A stretch of 64,000 nt of DNA, from the NCBI GenBank assembly GCA_038237245.1, contig JBBRYY010000005.1, positions 1-64,000 on the forward strand, in the 5' to 3' direction. Positions 17,547 through 25,743 of this stretch are shown piece by piece. The position numbers and the translations under genes were made by a program. Every line of letters starts with the position of its first letter. Positions within the stretch are counted from its first letter, which is position 1. The stretch is from FEN-1250 sp038237245. GTDB taxonomy: Bacteria > Gemmatimonadota > Gemmatimonadetes > Gemmatimonadales > Gemmatimonadaceae. The notes under the pieces were generated by a model. It was given only the letters and a program-made list of their open reading frames with translations, was not told the DNA's origin and searched no databases.

Positions 17547-17580
17547 CACGGGCGGTCTCCCTTCGGGGAGGCCGCCCGTG
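17547..17580. terminator. Strong bidirectional hairpin after the porin gene
   Basis: A 15-bp stem (17547-17561 with 17566-17580, one G-U pair) is capped by a cUUCGg tetraloop, between two convergent genes. No U-run follows on the plus strand, so it may act as a transcript end or stabiliser for both. Confidence 0.7.
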
Positions 17581-17585
17581 GCGCA

Positions 17586-18395
17586 TCAGGGGGCCGGGAT
17601 CGCGATCCGGAGCGTCGCCATGTTGTCGGTGTAGCTGCTCTCGCGCAGGACGCGGCAGAAGTTCTGCTCGTCGCGCACGGGGCACGCGTCCGTGGAGTCG
17701 GGGAGGTAGGGGGGGTTGACCGTTATGCGGATCACGTACTCGCCGGCGGGGGTCGGCTGCGTGGAGTCATCGAGCACGAAATACTGACCGGGGAGGGTGC
17801 GCGCGTAGATGTCGGTCCAGCCGGCGTGCACGCCCTGGTTGCCGTGCGTCCTGAGCGTGCCGCAGCTGCGGTAGACCCAGCTCCGCGGATCTACTCCGGG
17901 CATGAAGGGCTCACTGTCATCGAGACAGAAGCCTCGTTTGCGCGCCATGATCGGGATGCCGAGGGCGCCGCTGGCGAGCACCGGGAGGAGCTCGTAGGTG
18001 GCGTAGTGCTTGTAGTGGAAGTGGTTGTGGCAGGGCGCGTACTCGAACAGCCCGTCGGAGTCGCCGAAGTCGCCGTCATGATTCGGATCGATGTGCGCGA
18101 GCGGGTCGCCGACGTACGCGTCGGCATCCCCGATGTTGGGGGTACTCACGGAGAAGCGCAGCACGCGATGGGTGCCGGGGGTGACGCCGTACTCGATCGA
18201 CGTGCACGATCCCGCTTCGACGAAATCGCTCCCGATGGTCCATGACGATGCAAGCATCGCGGAATCGACGACGAAGTTCGCGAGACCATCAAGGTCGGGG
18301 ATGCCGTGCACGCTCTCATTGGTGGACTCGGAGCACGCGGAGAGGATTGCTGCGGCGAGCAACGGTGCGCATCGAACGAAACCAGAGAGTTGCAT
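17586..18395 (-). CDS. Lysyl-oxidase-like lipoprotein
   Basis: 269-residue protein with a lipoprotein signal (LAAAILSAC, Cys near residue 21). The core matches lysyl oxidases: CHNHFHY has the three copper His in CHxHxH spacing, RGFCLDD follows, and the C-terminus has ITVNPPYL and SSYTDN, aligned to the SDYTNN of animal enzymes that holds the cofactor Tyr. The Lys that forms the LTQ cofactor in animals (VKPGNY) is replaced: this protein reads TPAGEY. It may bind copper without classical LTQ. The start ATG 18395 is chosen by the signal peptide; the frame is open to 18569. Confidence 0.75.
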   Translation of the reverse strand: MQLSGFVRCAPLLAAAILSACSESTNESVHGIPDLDGLANFVVDSAMLASSWTIGSDFVEAGSCTSIEYGVTPGTHRVLRFSVSTPNIGDADAYVGDPLAHIDPNHDGDFGDSDGLFEYAPCHNHFHYKHYATYELLPVLASGALGIPIMARKRGFCLDDSEPFMPGVDPRSWVYRSCGTLRTHGNQGVHAGWTDIYARTLPGQYFVLDDSTQPTPAGEYVIRITVNPPYLPDSTDACPVRDEQNFCRVLRESSYTDNMATLRIAIPAP

Positions 18396-18948
18396 TCGCG
18401 TGAGGTGAGGGAGCGAGGCGTCGGGGGTGGGACGCGTGCCGGAGGAGGGGAAGCGAGGGTGAATTGACGCGGGGTAGCTCTGGGCGAACGGTGGTTCGAC
18501 GTGAGTGCGGAGGGGCTCGAGACGAGCATGCAGCGCTGGGGGCGTGACGGGACTTCTGGCACGTTCCACTATAGAGACTACCGTCCACCGCTCTCCGGCA
18601 CAGCGGTCGAGGCCGGTGTGCCGGAGGTGGGGAGCTCTGTGCGATGCGTCACCCTCCTCTAGCGGAGACGCTCGGAATGTCGCATCTCTCTGTGAGTGGC
18701 CAGCTTGACACGCAGCACAAAGAGATACAGTTTCTTTTCCCTACCCGGATGGATTGGGAATATCCTAGTTCCACGCTTCCTGTTTCCTATACGGTTGAGG
18801 GGGCCGGATGTCACATGCTTCTTAGTGAACGAAGTCCCCCGCGTATGAAATCGCCCAGCAGGAATCCGCTCGCGCTGCTGTGTCGTACATGAGCATCCCC
18901 CGTTGTACCGCTTTATCCTCACTCTTCATTTCTCAAGAGGCAGCATTT
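18396..18948. other. Long intergenic region before xoxF
   Basis: About 550 bases between the lysyl-oxidase-like gene and xoxF, divergent promoters for both. Short open frames here (for example 18644-18892) have no ribosome site and are not convincing. It contains TGTCACAT at 18809-18816, AGTCCCCCGCGTAT near 18833, which echoes AGTTCCCCCACGTGT before the first PQQ dehydrogenase, and AAGAGG at 18935-18940 for xoxF. No clear -35/-10 pair was found. Confidence 0.45.
18809..18816 (+). promoter_or_regulatory. TGTCACAT motif upstream of xoxF
   Basis: One copy of the octamer that is also present twice upstream of the other PQQ dehydrogenase (13442 and 13463). It lies 133 bases before the xoxF ATG. 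Possible shared operator; unproven. Confidence 0.3.
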
Positions 18949-20748
18949 ATGAACCGTGTCACACGTTTCTCTTCCTGGGCAGTCGTGGCCGGTCTCGCCG
19001 TTGGCGCCGCAAGCGTCAGTGCGCAGGACCTGCAGACGATGTCCAAGAATGCAAACCAGTGGGTTATGACTGGGCGGACGTACGATCTCCAGCGCTACAG
19101 CCCCCTCGACCAGATCACGACGTCGAACGTCAAGAACCTACATGTGTCGTGGACGATGTCCACGGGTACGTTGCGCGGCCATGAGGGCAATCCGCTCGTC
19201 ATCGGCAGCACGATGTATGTCCAGAGCTCGTTCCCGAACAAGGTGTACGCGCTCGATCTCACCAAGCCGGGTGCTCCGCAGATCTGGCAGTTCACGCCCG
19301 AGCAGTCGTCGGACGCGATCGCGATTGCCTGTTGCGACGTCGTGAACCGTGGTCTGGCATTCGATCCGAAGACGAACCGCCTCGTGATCGAGCTCCTCGC
19401 CGGTGATGTGCTGGCGCTCGATGCGAAGACCGGCAAGCAGGCGTGGCGCGTCAACTCCGTCGATTTCAAGAAGGGCGAGACGATGACCAATGCACCGCTC
19501 ATCGTCGACGACCTTGTCCTCACCGGTATCTCGGGTGGTGAGTTCGGCGTCCGTGGTCGCATCACGGCCTTCAACATGGCCGACGGCAAGGAAGTCTGGC
19601 GCAAGTACTCCACCGGCCCCGACAAGGATGTCGGCATCACGGAGAACACGCTCAAGTCCCCCTATGCGTCCGCGCAGGGCAAGGATCTCGGCGTTTCGAC
19701 GTGGCAGGGCGACGAGTGGATGCGCGGCGGCGGCACGACGTGGGGCTGGTATTCCTACGATCCTGCGCTGAACCTGTTCTATCATGGCACAGGAAACCCA
19801 GGCACCTGGAACCCTGACCAGCGTCCTGGCGACAACAAGTGGTCGATGACGCTGATGGCGCAGAACCCGAAGACGGGTGAGGTTCGCTGGGCCTATCAGA
19901 TGACGCCGCACGATGCATGGGATTACGATGGCGTCAACGAGAACGTGCTGTTCGATCACGGCAGTCAGAAGCTGCTGGCGCACTTCGATCGTAACGGCTT
20001 CGGCTACACGCTCGACCGTACCACCGGCAAGGTGCTCGTCGCCAAGCCGTACGGCCCGACCAACTGGGCAAAGAGCATCGATCTCACGACGGGTCGTCCG
20101 GTCGAGGATCCGGCCAAGCGCACGACCGCCAAGGGCAACGTCGAGGGCATCTGCCCGGCCGCCATTGGCTTCAAGGATCAGCAGCCGTCGGCGTATTCGC
20201 CGCAGACGGGTCTGTTCTACGTTCCGACCAACAACATCTGCATGGACTACGAGGGCGTCGAGGTGAAGTATGCCGCGGGCCAGCCGTACGTCGGTGCGAT
20301 CGTTCGCATGTTCCCGGGCCCCGGTGGAAACCGCGGTGCCTTCATTGCCTGGGATCCGATGGCCGGCGCGATCAAGTGGAGCATCAAGGAGAACCTGGCG
20401 GCGTACGGCGGCGCGATGACCACCGGCGGCGGACTGGTTTTCTACGGCACGATGGAAGGCTGGCTGAAGGCGGTCGATGCGAAGACGGGTACGGTGCTCT
20501 GGCAGTTCAAGACGCCGTCCGGCATCATCGGCAACCCGATGACCTACGTCGGTCCTGATGGCAAGCAGTATGTCGCGATCCTCTCCGGTATCGGAGGCTG
20601 GGCCGGCATCGGCGTTGCCGCCGGCATTGGCGCTGAAGATCCGACCGCCGGTCTCGGCGCGCTCGGCGCCTTCGGCGATGCGGGAAGCTACACGAACCAG
20701 GGTGGTGTGCTCACCGTGTTCGCGCTCGACGGAATGGGCAAGAAGTAG
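18949..20748 (+). CDS. xoxF: Lanthanide-dependent methanol dehydrogenase XoxF
   Basis: 599-residue periplasmic PQQ enzyme that oxidises methanol to formaldehyde (or further to formate), passing electrons to cytochrome XoxG. It has a signal peptide (about 1-24), the adjacent-Cys pair in IACCDVVNRG, and the active site HDAWDYDGVNE, where D325 is catalytic and D327 is the lanthanide-binding Asp absent from calcium enzymes. Length is that of XoxF proteins. I chose ATG 18949 over the upstream 18880 because of the AAGAGG site and signal peptide. xoxJ and xoxG follow directly, after a hairpin. Confidence 0.95.
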   Translation: MNRVTRFSSWAVVAGLAVGAASVSAQDLQTMSKNANQWVMTGRTYDLQRYSPLDQITTSNVKNLHVSWTMSTGTLRGHEGNPLVIGSTMYVQSSFPNKVYALDLTKPGAPQIWQFTPEQSSDAIAIACCDVVNRGLAFDPKTNRLVIELLAGDVLALDAKTGKQAWRVNSVDFKKGETMTNAPLIVDDLVLTGISGGEFGVRGRITAFNMADGKEVWRKYSTGPDKDVGITENTLKSPYASAQGKDLGVSTWQGDEWMRGGGTTWGWYSYDPALNLFYHGTGNPGTWNPDQRPGDNKWSMTLMAQNPKTGEVRWAYQMTPHDAWDYDGVNENVLFDHGSQKLLAHFDRNGFGYTLDRTTGKVLVAKPYGPTNWAKSIDLTTGRPVEDPAKRTTAKGNVEGICPAAIGFKDQQPSAYSPQTGLFYVPTNNICMDYEGVEVKYAAGQPYVGAIVRMFPGPGGNRGAFIAWDPMAGAIKWSIKENLAAYGGAMTTGGGLVFYGTMEGWLKAVDAKTGTVLWQFKTPSGIIGNPMTYVGPDGKQYVAILSGIGGWAGIGVAAGIGAEDPTAGLGALGAFGDAGSYTNQGGVLTVFALDGMGKK

Positions 20749-20776
20749 CACCGTTTGGCTGGGCTACATGTACAAA

Positions 20777-20812
20777 AAACCCGGTGTCGAAGCTTGCTTC
20801 GGCACCGGGTTT
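20777..20812 (+). terminator. Hairpin between xoxF and xoxJ
   Basis: A 16-bp stem with one G-U pair (AACCCGGTG... with ...CACCGGGTT) and a short TT loop follows the xoxF stop, preceded by six A and followed by TTGTT. It could terminate most transcripts and leave xoxJ-xoxG at a lower level. Confidence 0.6.
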
Positions 20813-20850
20813 GTTCGTACCCTCCGGGAACTCGAATCGGCAGCAATCGT

Positions 20851-21732
20851 ATGAATCGGATGCACACGAGACTCGAAGCAGTCATGAAGGGAGCGGCCGT
20901 TGCGCTCGCGGTACTCGTCGGCTTGGCCGGCCGAACTTCGGCGCAGGGGACGAAGGAGCCGATGATCCTGCTGAGTCCGGACAGCATGTGGAAGCAAAAG
21001 CACAACTTGCGAGTCTGCGCCGATCCGCAGAACATGCCGTTTACGAACAAGAAACGGGAAGGATTCGACAACAAGATCGCGGACGTGATCGCCCAGGAGC
21101 TCGGGGATAGCGTATCGTACGCGTGGTGGCCGAGCAGGCGTGGCTATCTGCGCAACACGCTGAGCGCGGGAGCGTGCGATTTGGTGATCGGCGTGCCTGT
21201 GGGCTTCGATCCCGTAGCAACCTCGAAGCCGTACTACCGCTCCACGTATTACATCGTGAGTCGTACCGACAAAAAACTCGGAATCACCTCGCTCGACGAT
21301 CCTCGTCTCAAAAAGCTGCGAGTGGGCGTCAATCTGCTGGACGGGGACTACACGAATACACCGCCCGCGCACGCATTGAGTGCGCATGGGATTACGGGTA
21401 TCGGCGTCGTCGGCTTTCCCGGATTCTACGACGAGGAGCATCACCCGGGCGAAATCATCGATTCTCTCGCCAAGGGGAACATCGACGTCGCACTCGTCTG
21501 GGGACCGCTCGCCGGGTGGTTCGCCAAGCAGTCCGGCGTTCCGATGACCTTGACGGCACTCCCCGATTCCGACAGCGTAGACCTGCCGTTTGCGTACTCG
21601 ATTGCAATCGGCACGCGGCGCTCTGACCGCGAGCTGCGCTCGCTGATCGATGAGATACTTGTACGGAAGAAGCCGGAGATCGACAAAATCCTGATGGAAT
21701 ACAACGTGCCTACAATGGGCACCACGCGCTGA
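20851..21732 (+). CDS. xoxJ: XoxJ-type periplasmic binding protein
   Basis: 293-residue exported protein of the solute-binding fold (family 3): KHNLRVCADPQNMPFTNKKREGFDNKIADVIA at the start of the mature part (in pieces: LRVCADPQNMPF, GFDNKIADVI), then CDLVIGVPVG, LRVGVNLLDG and DVALVWGP. XoxJ proteins are thought to activate XoxF. The Cys in RVCADP and in GACDLVIG are typical. I took ATG 20851; ATG 20884 would shorten the signal peptide. Position between xoxF and the cytochrome gene is the standard xox order. Confidence 0.88.
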   Translation: MNRMHTRLEAVMKGAAVALAVLVGLAGRTSAQGTKEPMILLSPDSMWKQKHNLRVCADPQNMPFTNKKREGFDNKIADVIAQELGDSVSYAWWPSRRGYLRNTLSAGACDLVIGVPVGFDPVATSKPYYRSTYYIVSRTDKKLGITSLDDPRLKKLRVGVNLLDGDYTNTPPAHALSAHGITGIGVVGFPGFYDEEHHPGEIIDSLAKGNIDVALVWGPLAGWFAKQSGVPMTLTALPDSDSVDLPFAYSIAIGTRRSDRELRSLIDEILVRKKPEIDKILMEYNVPTMGTTR

Positions 21733-21771
21733 GCGACCATCCGTTACGGCAATGTACAGGAGCAAACCCGC

Positions 21772-22614
21772 ATGTCGATGAAGCGTTGTCTTGAGCTCTC
21801 CGTTTCTCCTTCACTCTCACTGCTTGCGCGCGTGATTCTCGTGGGAAGCGCGCTCGGCGTCGCCACGGCCTGCGCTCACCGAGACGCGACGAAGACCGAC
21901 ACAACGGTCGTCGCCTCGACTGACTCCGCAACGACTTCGACAGCTACGACCGCGATCGCTCAGCCGGCGACGCCGGTCGAGAGCGTATCGACGGGCGAGA
22001 CGACGATCTCGGCGGAGTCGAAGGCGAATCCGTCGGTTGCGGCAACCAATGTGACGACGGGCGAGGCGAAGGTGGCTGCGAAGCCGGCGGCGCCAGCGGC
22101 GACAACAGCGCCTCATAAGGTTCACACGGTCGCGCATCCGGCCAGCGCGGCTGTTGCAAAGCCCGAAGCAGCGCCGGTGGCCGCTCCTGCTGTCGCAGCT
22201 GACACGGGGCAGAAAGCTGCCACGACGGACAGCTCGAAGAAGGCGGCGGCGGCAACCACGGATACTTCGAAGACCGCTTCCGCAGGCGATGCTGCGGACC
22301 ATCTTCTCGTCTCCCCGCAGGAATACGAGGGATGGAAGATGTTTTCCGTGTATTGCTATCGCTGCCACGGCGTCGATGCGATGGGAGGCGGCATCGCGCC
22401 GAATCTCCGTCACTCCGTCAGCAAGGAAGGAAGCGTGACGCACGATGTCTTCATCACGACCGTCACCTACGGGCGCACGGCGCTCGGCATGCCGTCGTGG
22501 AAGGCGCTTCTGACGCCCCAGCAGATGGAAGGCCTCTGGCTTTACATCAACGCGCGCAGTACGGACCGGCTCTATCCGGGACGACCGCACATGGCGAAGG
22601 GCGCGAATCCGTAG
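21772..22614 (+). CDS. xoxG: Lipid-anchored c-type cytochrome, probable XoxG electron acceptor
   Basis: 280-residue monoheme cytochrome. The heme site is CYRCH (C195-H199), with M240 in GMPSW as likely sixth ligand. Such cytochromes accept electrons from XoxF. The N-terminus has a lipoprotein signal (VATAC), followed by about 150 residues of low-complexity Ala, Thr, Lys and Pro before the heme domain. A typical XoxG is a smaller soluble protein, so this version looks tethered to a membrane by a long flexible arm. AGGAG at 21758-21762 supports the ATG. Confidence 0.8.
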   Translation: MSMKRCLELSVSPSLSLLARVILVGSALGVATACAHRDATKTDTTVVASTDSATTSTATTAIAQPATPVESVSTGETTISAESKANPSVAATNVTTGEAKVAAKPAAPAATTAPHKVHTVAHPASAAVAKPEAAPVAAPAVAADTGQKAATTDSSKKAAAATTDTSKTASAGDAADHLLVSPQEYEGWKMFSVYCYRCHGVDAMGGGIAPNLRHSVSKEGSVTHDVFITTVTYGRTALGMPSWKALLTPQQMEGLWLYINARSTDRLYPGRPHMAKGANP

Positions 22615-22636
22615 GGGATCGTGAAGGATGTCACGA

Positions 22637-22672
22637 GAAAGAGGGCGACCCGTTTTCGGGTCGCCCTCTTTC
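22637..22672. terminator. Bidirectional terminator after xoxG
   Basis: A perfect 16-bp stem (22637-22652 with 22657-22672) and a TTTT loop. The arms begin GAAA and end TTTC, so both strands get a short U-rich tail. It lies between convergent xoxG and the DoxX gene. Confidence 0.8.
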
Positions 22673-22697
22673 GTAGTGCGCGAGTGATGCGAGCGCG

Positions 22698-23225
22698 CTA
22701 GGTAAGCAGCTGCACCAGCTTCGAATTCGGATAGCGCTCACGCAGCTTCGCATCGATGCCCCAGGTGCGTCCCGCGCGCGCGAAGAGGAAGGTCAGCATC
22801 ATCGTGGCCAGCATGAAGTGGAAGCCCTGCTGTCCGGAGCTCTGCTGCTGCACCGCCATTCCGTAGAAGATCACCTGCAGCAGACCGAAGAAGGCGCCGA
22901 CTGGGGTGAGCAGTCCAAAGAGGAGCGAGATGCCGACGGCGACCTCGCCGAATGCCGTAAGTGTCGCAAAGACGTGCGAGTTCGGAACGACGGTGTCGAG
23001 CAGGAAGCTCTTGTACCACGGGAACGGATTGTCGGCCGCGTACTTCGCGATCAGCTTCGGCATCACACCCTGCCAGCGCGCGGTCGCAGCGGGCAGCGGG
23101 AAGAATCCGCCGGCGAGGGCGATCGTGATCTTCGTCAGGATGCTCTTTCCAAACCAGACGCCGACGACCATGCGTTGTGCAGCGATCCATTTCTGTGGTG
23201 CGCGCATCGTTGTGAAGTCGGGCAT
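22698..23225 (-). CDS. DoxX-family membrane protein
   Basis: 175-residue protein with four hydrophobic segments (for example AFGEVAVGISLLFGLLTPVG and FMLATMMLTFLFA). DoxX proteins are small membrane proteins tied to quinone or thiosulfate oxidation and redox stress in some bacteria; the role here is unknown. ATG 23225 is preceded on the minus strand by GAGGA. The frame is open much further upstream, but that part overlaps the next gene and is not coding. It is convergent with xoxG and downstream of the methanopterin genes. Confidence 0.75.
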   Translation of the reverse strand: MPDFTTMRAPQKWIAAQRMVVGVWFGKSILTKITIALAGGFFPLPAATARWQGVMPKLIAKYAADNPFPWYKSFLLDTVVPNSHVFATLTAFGEVAVGISLLFGLLTPVGAFFGLLQVIFYGMAVQQQSSGQQGFHFMLATMMLTFLFARAGRTWGIDAKLRERYPNSKLVQLLT

Positions 23226-23272
23226 CGTATCCTCGAAGATCGTAATCGCCGCCGGATGGCGACGCAGAGCGG

Positions 23273-24235
23273 TCAGGCACGCACGGACTGGGGATCGCGA
23301 ACGCTCACGCGCGCGCCAGTCCCTGCAAACTGATTGACGTATACTGATCCGTTGCCGTTGAGGTACGTGCGCGCCTGGAAGGCGAGCGCGGAGGCCGCAT
23401 CCTCGCCTTCGACGATACCATAGACGGCGGGACCCCATGAGCTCTGTCCTACACCCACCGCACCCCAATCGCTCATCCTGCCGATCAGCTCGGTGGATGG
23501 TCCTGTCGCGAACGGACCGCCCTGCGCCGGTGCGAACCATCCGCCGTTGATCTGCTGGATCTCCGTGATTGCGCTCCCGAAGGCACCCAGGTCGCCGTCT
23601 ACGAGCGCCGGAAGCATCGACATGACCACGAGGTGGGAGACATGCTCCACCTCGCGCAGAGGCGGCGGAGGGAGCTCCGTGAAGGCCTCCAGTTCGCTCT
23701 CGCCGCTCATCCCCTCCGTGGCTCGCGGCACGATCAGCACGCAACGCCACGATTCGGGGATCGCGATCCGCGCGAGCAGCGGCGCGATGCGATCCCCGCC
23801 TTCGCTCCGACCGCCCTCGACGACGAAACCGCCGCCGTCGAAGAGCCAGCTTCCGATCGCCGAGCGGCGCGCCCGGCCGACGGCGGCGGCGAGCACGCCC
23901 GTGCTCGTATCGCGATCATAGAGCTCCGCGATTGCGCGCGAGACGGCAAGGGCGAGCTGCGTGCCGGAGCCGAGCCCTGCGTGACTGGGAATGGCGTGGC
24001 AAATCAATATTCGCACACCGCTCCTAATTCCCTGAGAATCCAGGTAACGCGTCGCGAATGCCGCCGCTCGCTCCGATTCTGCGCCCTCCGCCTCGACCAC
24101 GTCCGCACGCTCCACTTCGATCAGGAGCGACGGATCGAAGACGCCGGCGCCGATCCCGCCGAAGCGGCGTCCGAGCGAGCCGCGGAGATCGAGCATCCCG
24201 AAGTGGAGGCGCGCGGGCGCCTCGATGCGGACCAT
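23273..24235 (-). CDS. mptG: Beta-ribofuranosylaminobenzene 5'-phosphate synthase
   Basis: 320-residue GHMP-fold enzyme that joins pABA and PRPP, releasing CO2 and pyrophosphate, the committed step of H4MPT biosynthesis. The opening EAPARLHFGMLDLRG and the loop IPSHAGLGSGT (83-92) are diagnostic, with GVGQSSWGP near the C-terminus. ATG 24235 fits the family start; a GTG at 24262 overlapping the previous stop is the alternative. Its pABA supply (pabC, pabA, pabB) lies just upstream in the same direction. Confidence 0.92.
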   Translation of the reverse strand: MVRIEAPARLHFGMLDLRGSLGRRFGGIGAGVFDPSLLIEVERADVVEAEGAESERAAAFATRYLDSQGIRSGVRILICHAIPSHAGLGSGTQLALAVSRAIAELYDRDTSTGVLAAAVGRARRSAIGSWLFDGGGFVVEGGRSEGGDRIAPLLARIAIPESWRCVLIVPRATEGMSGESELEAFTELPPPPLREVEHVSHLVVMSMLPALVDGDLGAFGSAITEIQQINGGWFAPAQGGPFATGPSTELIGRMSDWGAVGVGQSSWGPAVYGIVEGEDAASALAFQARTYLNGNGSVYVNQFAGTGARVSVRDPQSVRA

Positions 24236-24254
24236 CCTGTCTACCGCGCGGCCG

Positions 24255-24836
24255 TCAGCCACCGGCAGCTTGAGCGGCGGCAAGGGCAGCGAGCTTGCTC
24301 TCGATGTGATCGGTGAGCATCGCCATCGCCTCGTGCTCGCGGTCCCCAGCGGTCTTATCGACGATGATCTGTAGCCGCGCCAGATCCGCGCGGATCTCGG
24401 CGGCCGAGAGGAGGTGCGTGCGCGTGGCGACGATCGCAGTCTCGAGCACGGCGTTGCGCGCGCGATTGAAGCCGATGAACTCGCGGCGCGCGCCGCTGTG
24501 CACGACGGCGGTGTCGATACGCGAGCGCGGCGGCGTCGCGTCGATGTGGCGCACCTCGAGCTCTCGCCAGGAGCACGCGGCCTCGAGCACCACACCCCGC
24601 ACGCGCACCGCAGGGACGGCGGGATACTGCGGGCTCGAGATCGCGGCGCGGGCGAAGAGCATGATGTCGTCGGTGAGATTCACGACGGCGGCGCCGGTGT
24701 CGCGGAGGTTGCGGAAAGTCGTCGTCTCGAGGAATGGCTTGACGACGATGCGGTCGTCGCCCCACTCGACGCCCATCGGTGCGAAGTTCACGATGCCGGC
24801 TTCGTCCATGGTCGTGATGATCGCTTCGATGATCAT
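24255..24836 (-). CDS. DUF447 family flavin-reductase-fold protein
   Basis: 193-residue DUF447 protein. The opening IIEAIITTMDEAGIVNFAPMG and the FLETTTFRNL and AAVVNLTDD segments look like the FMN-binding split-barrel fold. Family members occur in methanogens and in bacteria with H4MPT, and the reaction is not established as far as I know. ATG 24836 is preceded by AGGTG; GTG 24845 is an alternative. It sits between pabC and mptG, so a role in H4MPT biosynthesis or reduction is a reasonable guess. Confidence 0.8.
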   Translation of the reverse strand: MIIEAIITTMDEAGIVNFAPMGVEWGDDRIVVKPFLETTTFRNLRDTGAAVVNLTDDIMLFARAAISSPQYPAVPAVRVRGVVLEAACSWRELEVRHIDATPPRSRIDTAVVHSGARREFIGFNRARNAVLETAIVATRTHLLSAAEIRADLARLQIIVDKTAGDREHEAMAMLTDHIESKLAALAAAQAAGG

Positions 24837-24891
24837 GTGCCGCACCTATGGCGTCCGAGTGCGGCAGACGCGTAGTCAAAACGCCGAATCA

Positions 24892-25743
24892 TCATGCGCC
24901 GCACTCCTCGCGCACGAGCGCGGCGTAGGCATCGATGATGCGCTGCGTGACCGGGCCGCAGCGGCCCGTGCCGATCGCTGCGGTCGCGATGCGCACGAGC
25001 GGCGCGATCCCGCGGATGGAGCTCGTGAGAAAAAGTTCGCTCGCCATCGCCAGCTCGGGCTCGGCCATCTCGCGCTCCATCGTGTTTATCTCGAGCGCGT
25101 GCGCGAGCTCGAGCACTGCAGCGCGCGTGATCCCCGGGAGCACGCCGCATGAGACGGGTGGCGTGACGAGCGTGCCGTCGAGCATCGCGAAGATGTTGCT
25201 CGCGGTCGCCTCGGAGACGTGGCCGGCGGTGTCGAGGAAGATCGCGTCGTCGGCGCCGGCGGCTTTCGCCTGCGCGAGTGCGAGCACGGACTCGGTGTAG
25301 GAGAGCGTCTTGATCCCCGAGGTGAGCGCGTACTCGTTGCGGCGTGCGCTCGCCATCGCGGCGACGAGGGGGCGGGGACTGTCGAGCGATGCGAACGGCG
25401 CCATGGTCAGCGCGATGGTGGGCGCTGGATGCGGAGGGGGCGCGAGCCCCGGCGGCGCGGGGCCGCGCGTGACGGTGAGGCGGACGCTCGCGTGCGCGTA
25501 GCCCGCGGCGTGCGCGGTGCGCGCCGAGGCGGCGACGTGGTCGCGGAGCGTGGGCGCGATCGGGATGCCGAGGATGCGCGCGCCGATGCAGAGGCGATCG
25601 AGATGCGAGTCGAGACGGAAGATGATGCCGTTCGTCATGCGCATCGTCTCGAACAGTCCGTCGGCAAGCGTGAAGCCGCGGTCGAGTGGAGAGAGCTGCG
25701 GCTCGTCGATGGAGCGCTCGACGCCGTTCAACCAGAGGATCAT
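24892..25743 (-). CDS. pabC: Class IV aminotransferase, probable aminodeoxychorismate lyase
   Basis: 283-residue PLP enzyme of fold type IV. It opens ILWLNGVERSIDE and has DRGFTLADGLFETMR, IKTLSYTESVLA (with the PLP Lys) and VSEATASNIF, which fit PabC and branched-chain aminotransferases alike. The product call rests on its place with pabA and pabB: aminodeoxychorismate to pABA plus pyruvate. ATG 25743 overlaps the pabA stop by 4 bases (ATGA). Confidence 0.85.
   Translation of the reverse strand: MILWLNGVERSIDEPQLSPLDRGFTLADGLFETMRMTNGIIFRLDSHLDRLCIGARILGIPIAPTLRDHVAASARTAHAAGYAHASVRLTVTRGPAPPGLAPPPHPAPTIALTMAPFASLDSPRPLVAAMASARRNEYALTSGIKTLSYTESVLALAQAKAAGADDAIFLDTAGHVSEATASNIFAMLDGTLVTPPVSCGVLPGITRAAVLELAHALEINTMEREMAEPELAMASELFLTSSIRGIAPLVRIATAAIGTGRCGPVTQRIIDAYAALVREECGA

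Noticed and set aside
18644..18892. 82-codon frame upstream of xoxF
   Set aside because: No Shine-Dalgarno, unprotein-like composition, and it covers the motif-bearing leader of xoxF.
23226..23750. Upstream extension of the DoxX frame
   Set aside because: The extension overlaps the confident beta-RFAP synthase gene and is Arg/Gly-rich; the GAGGA-preceded ATG 23225 starts a complete DoxX protein.
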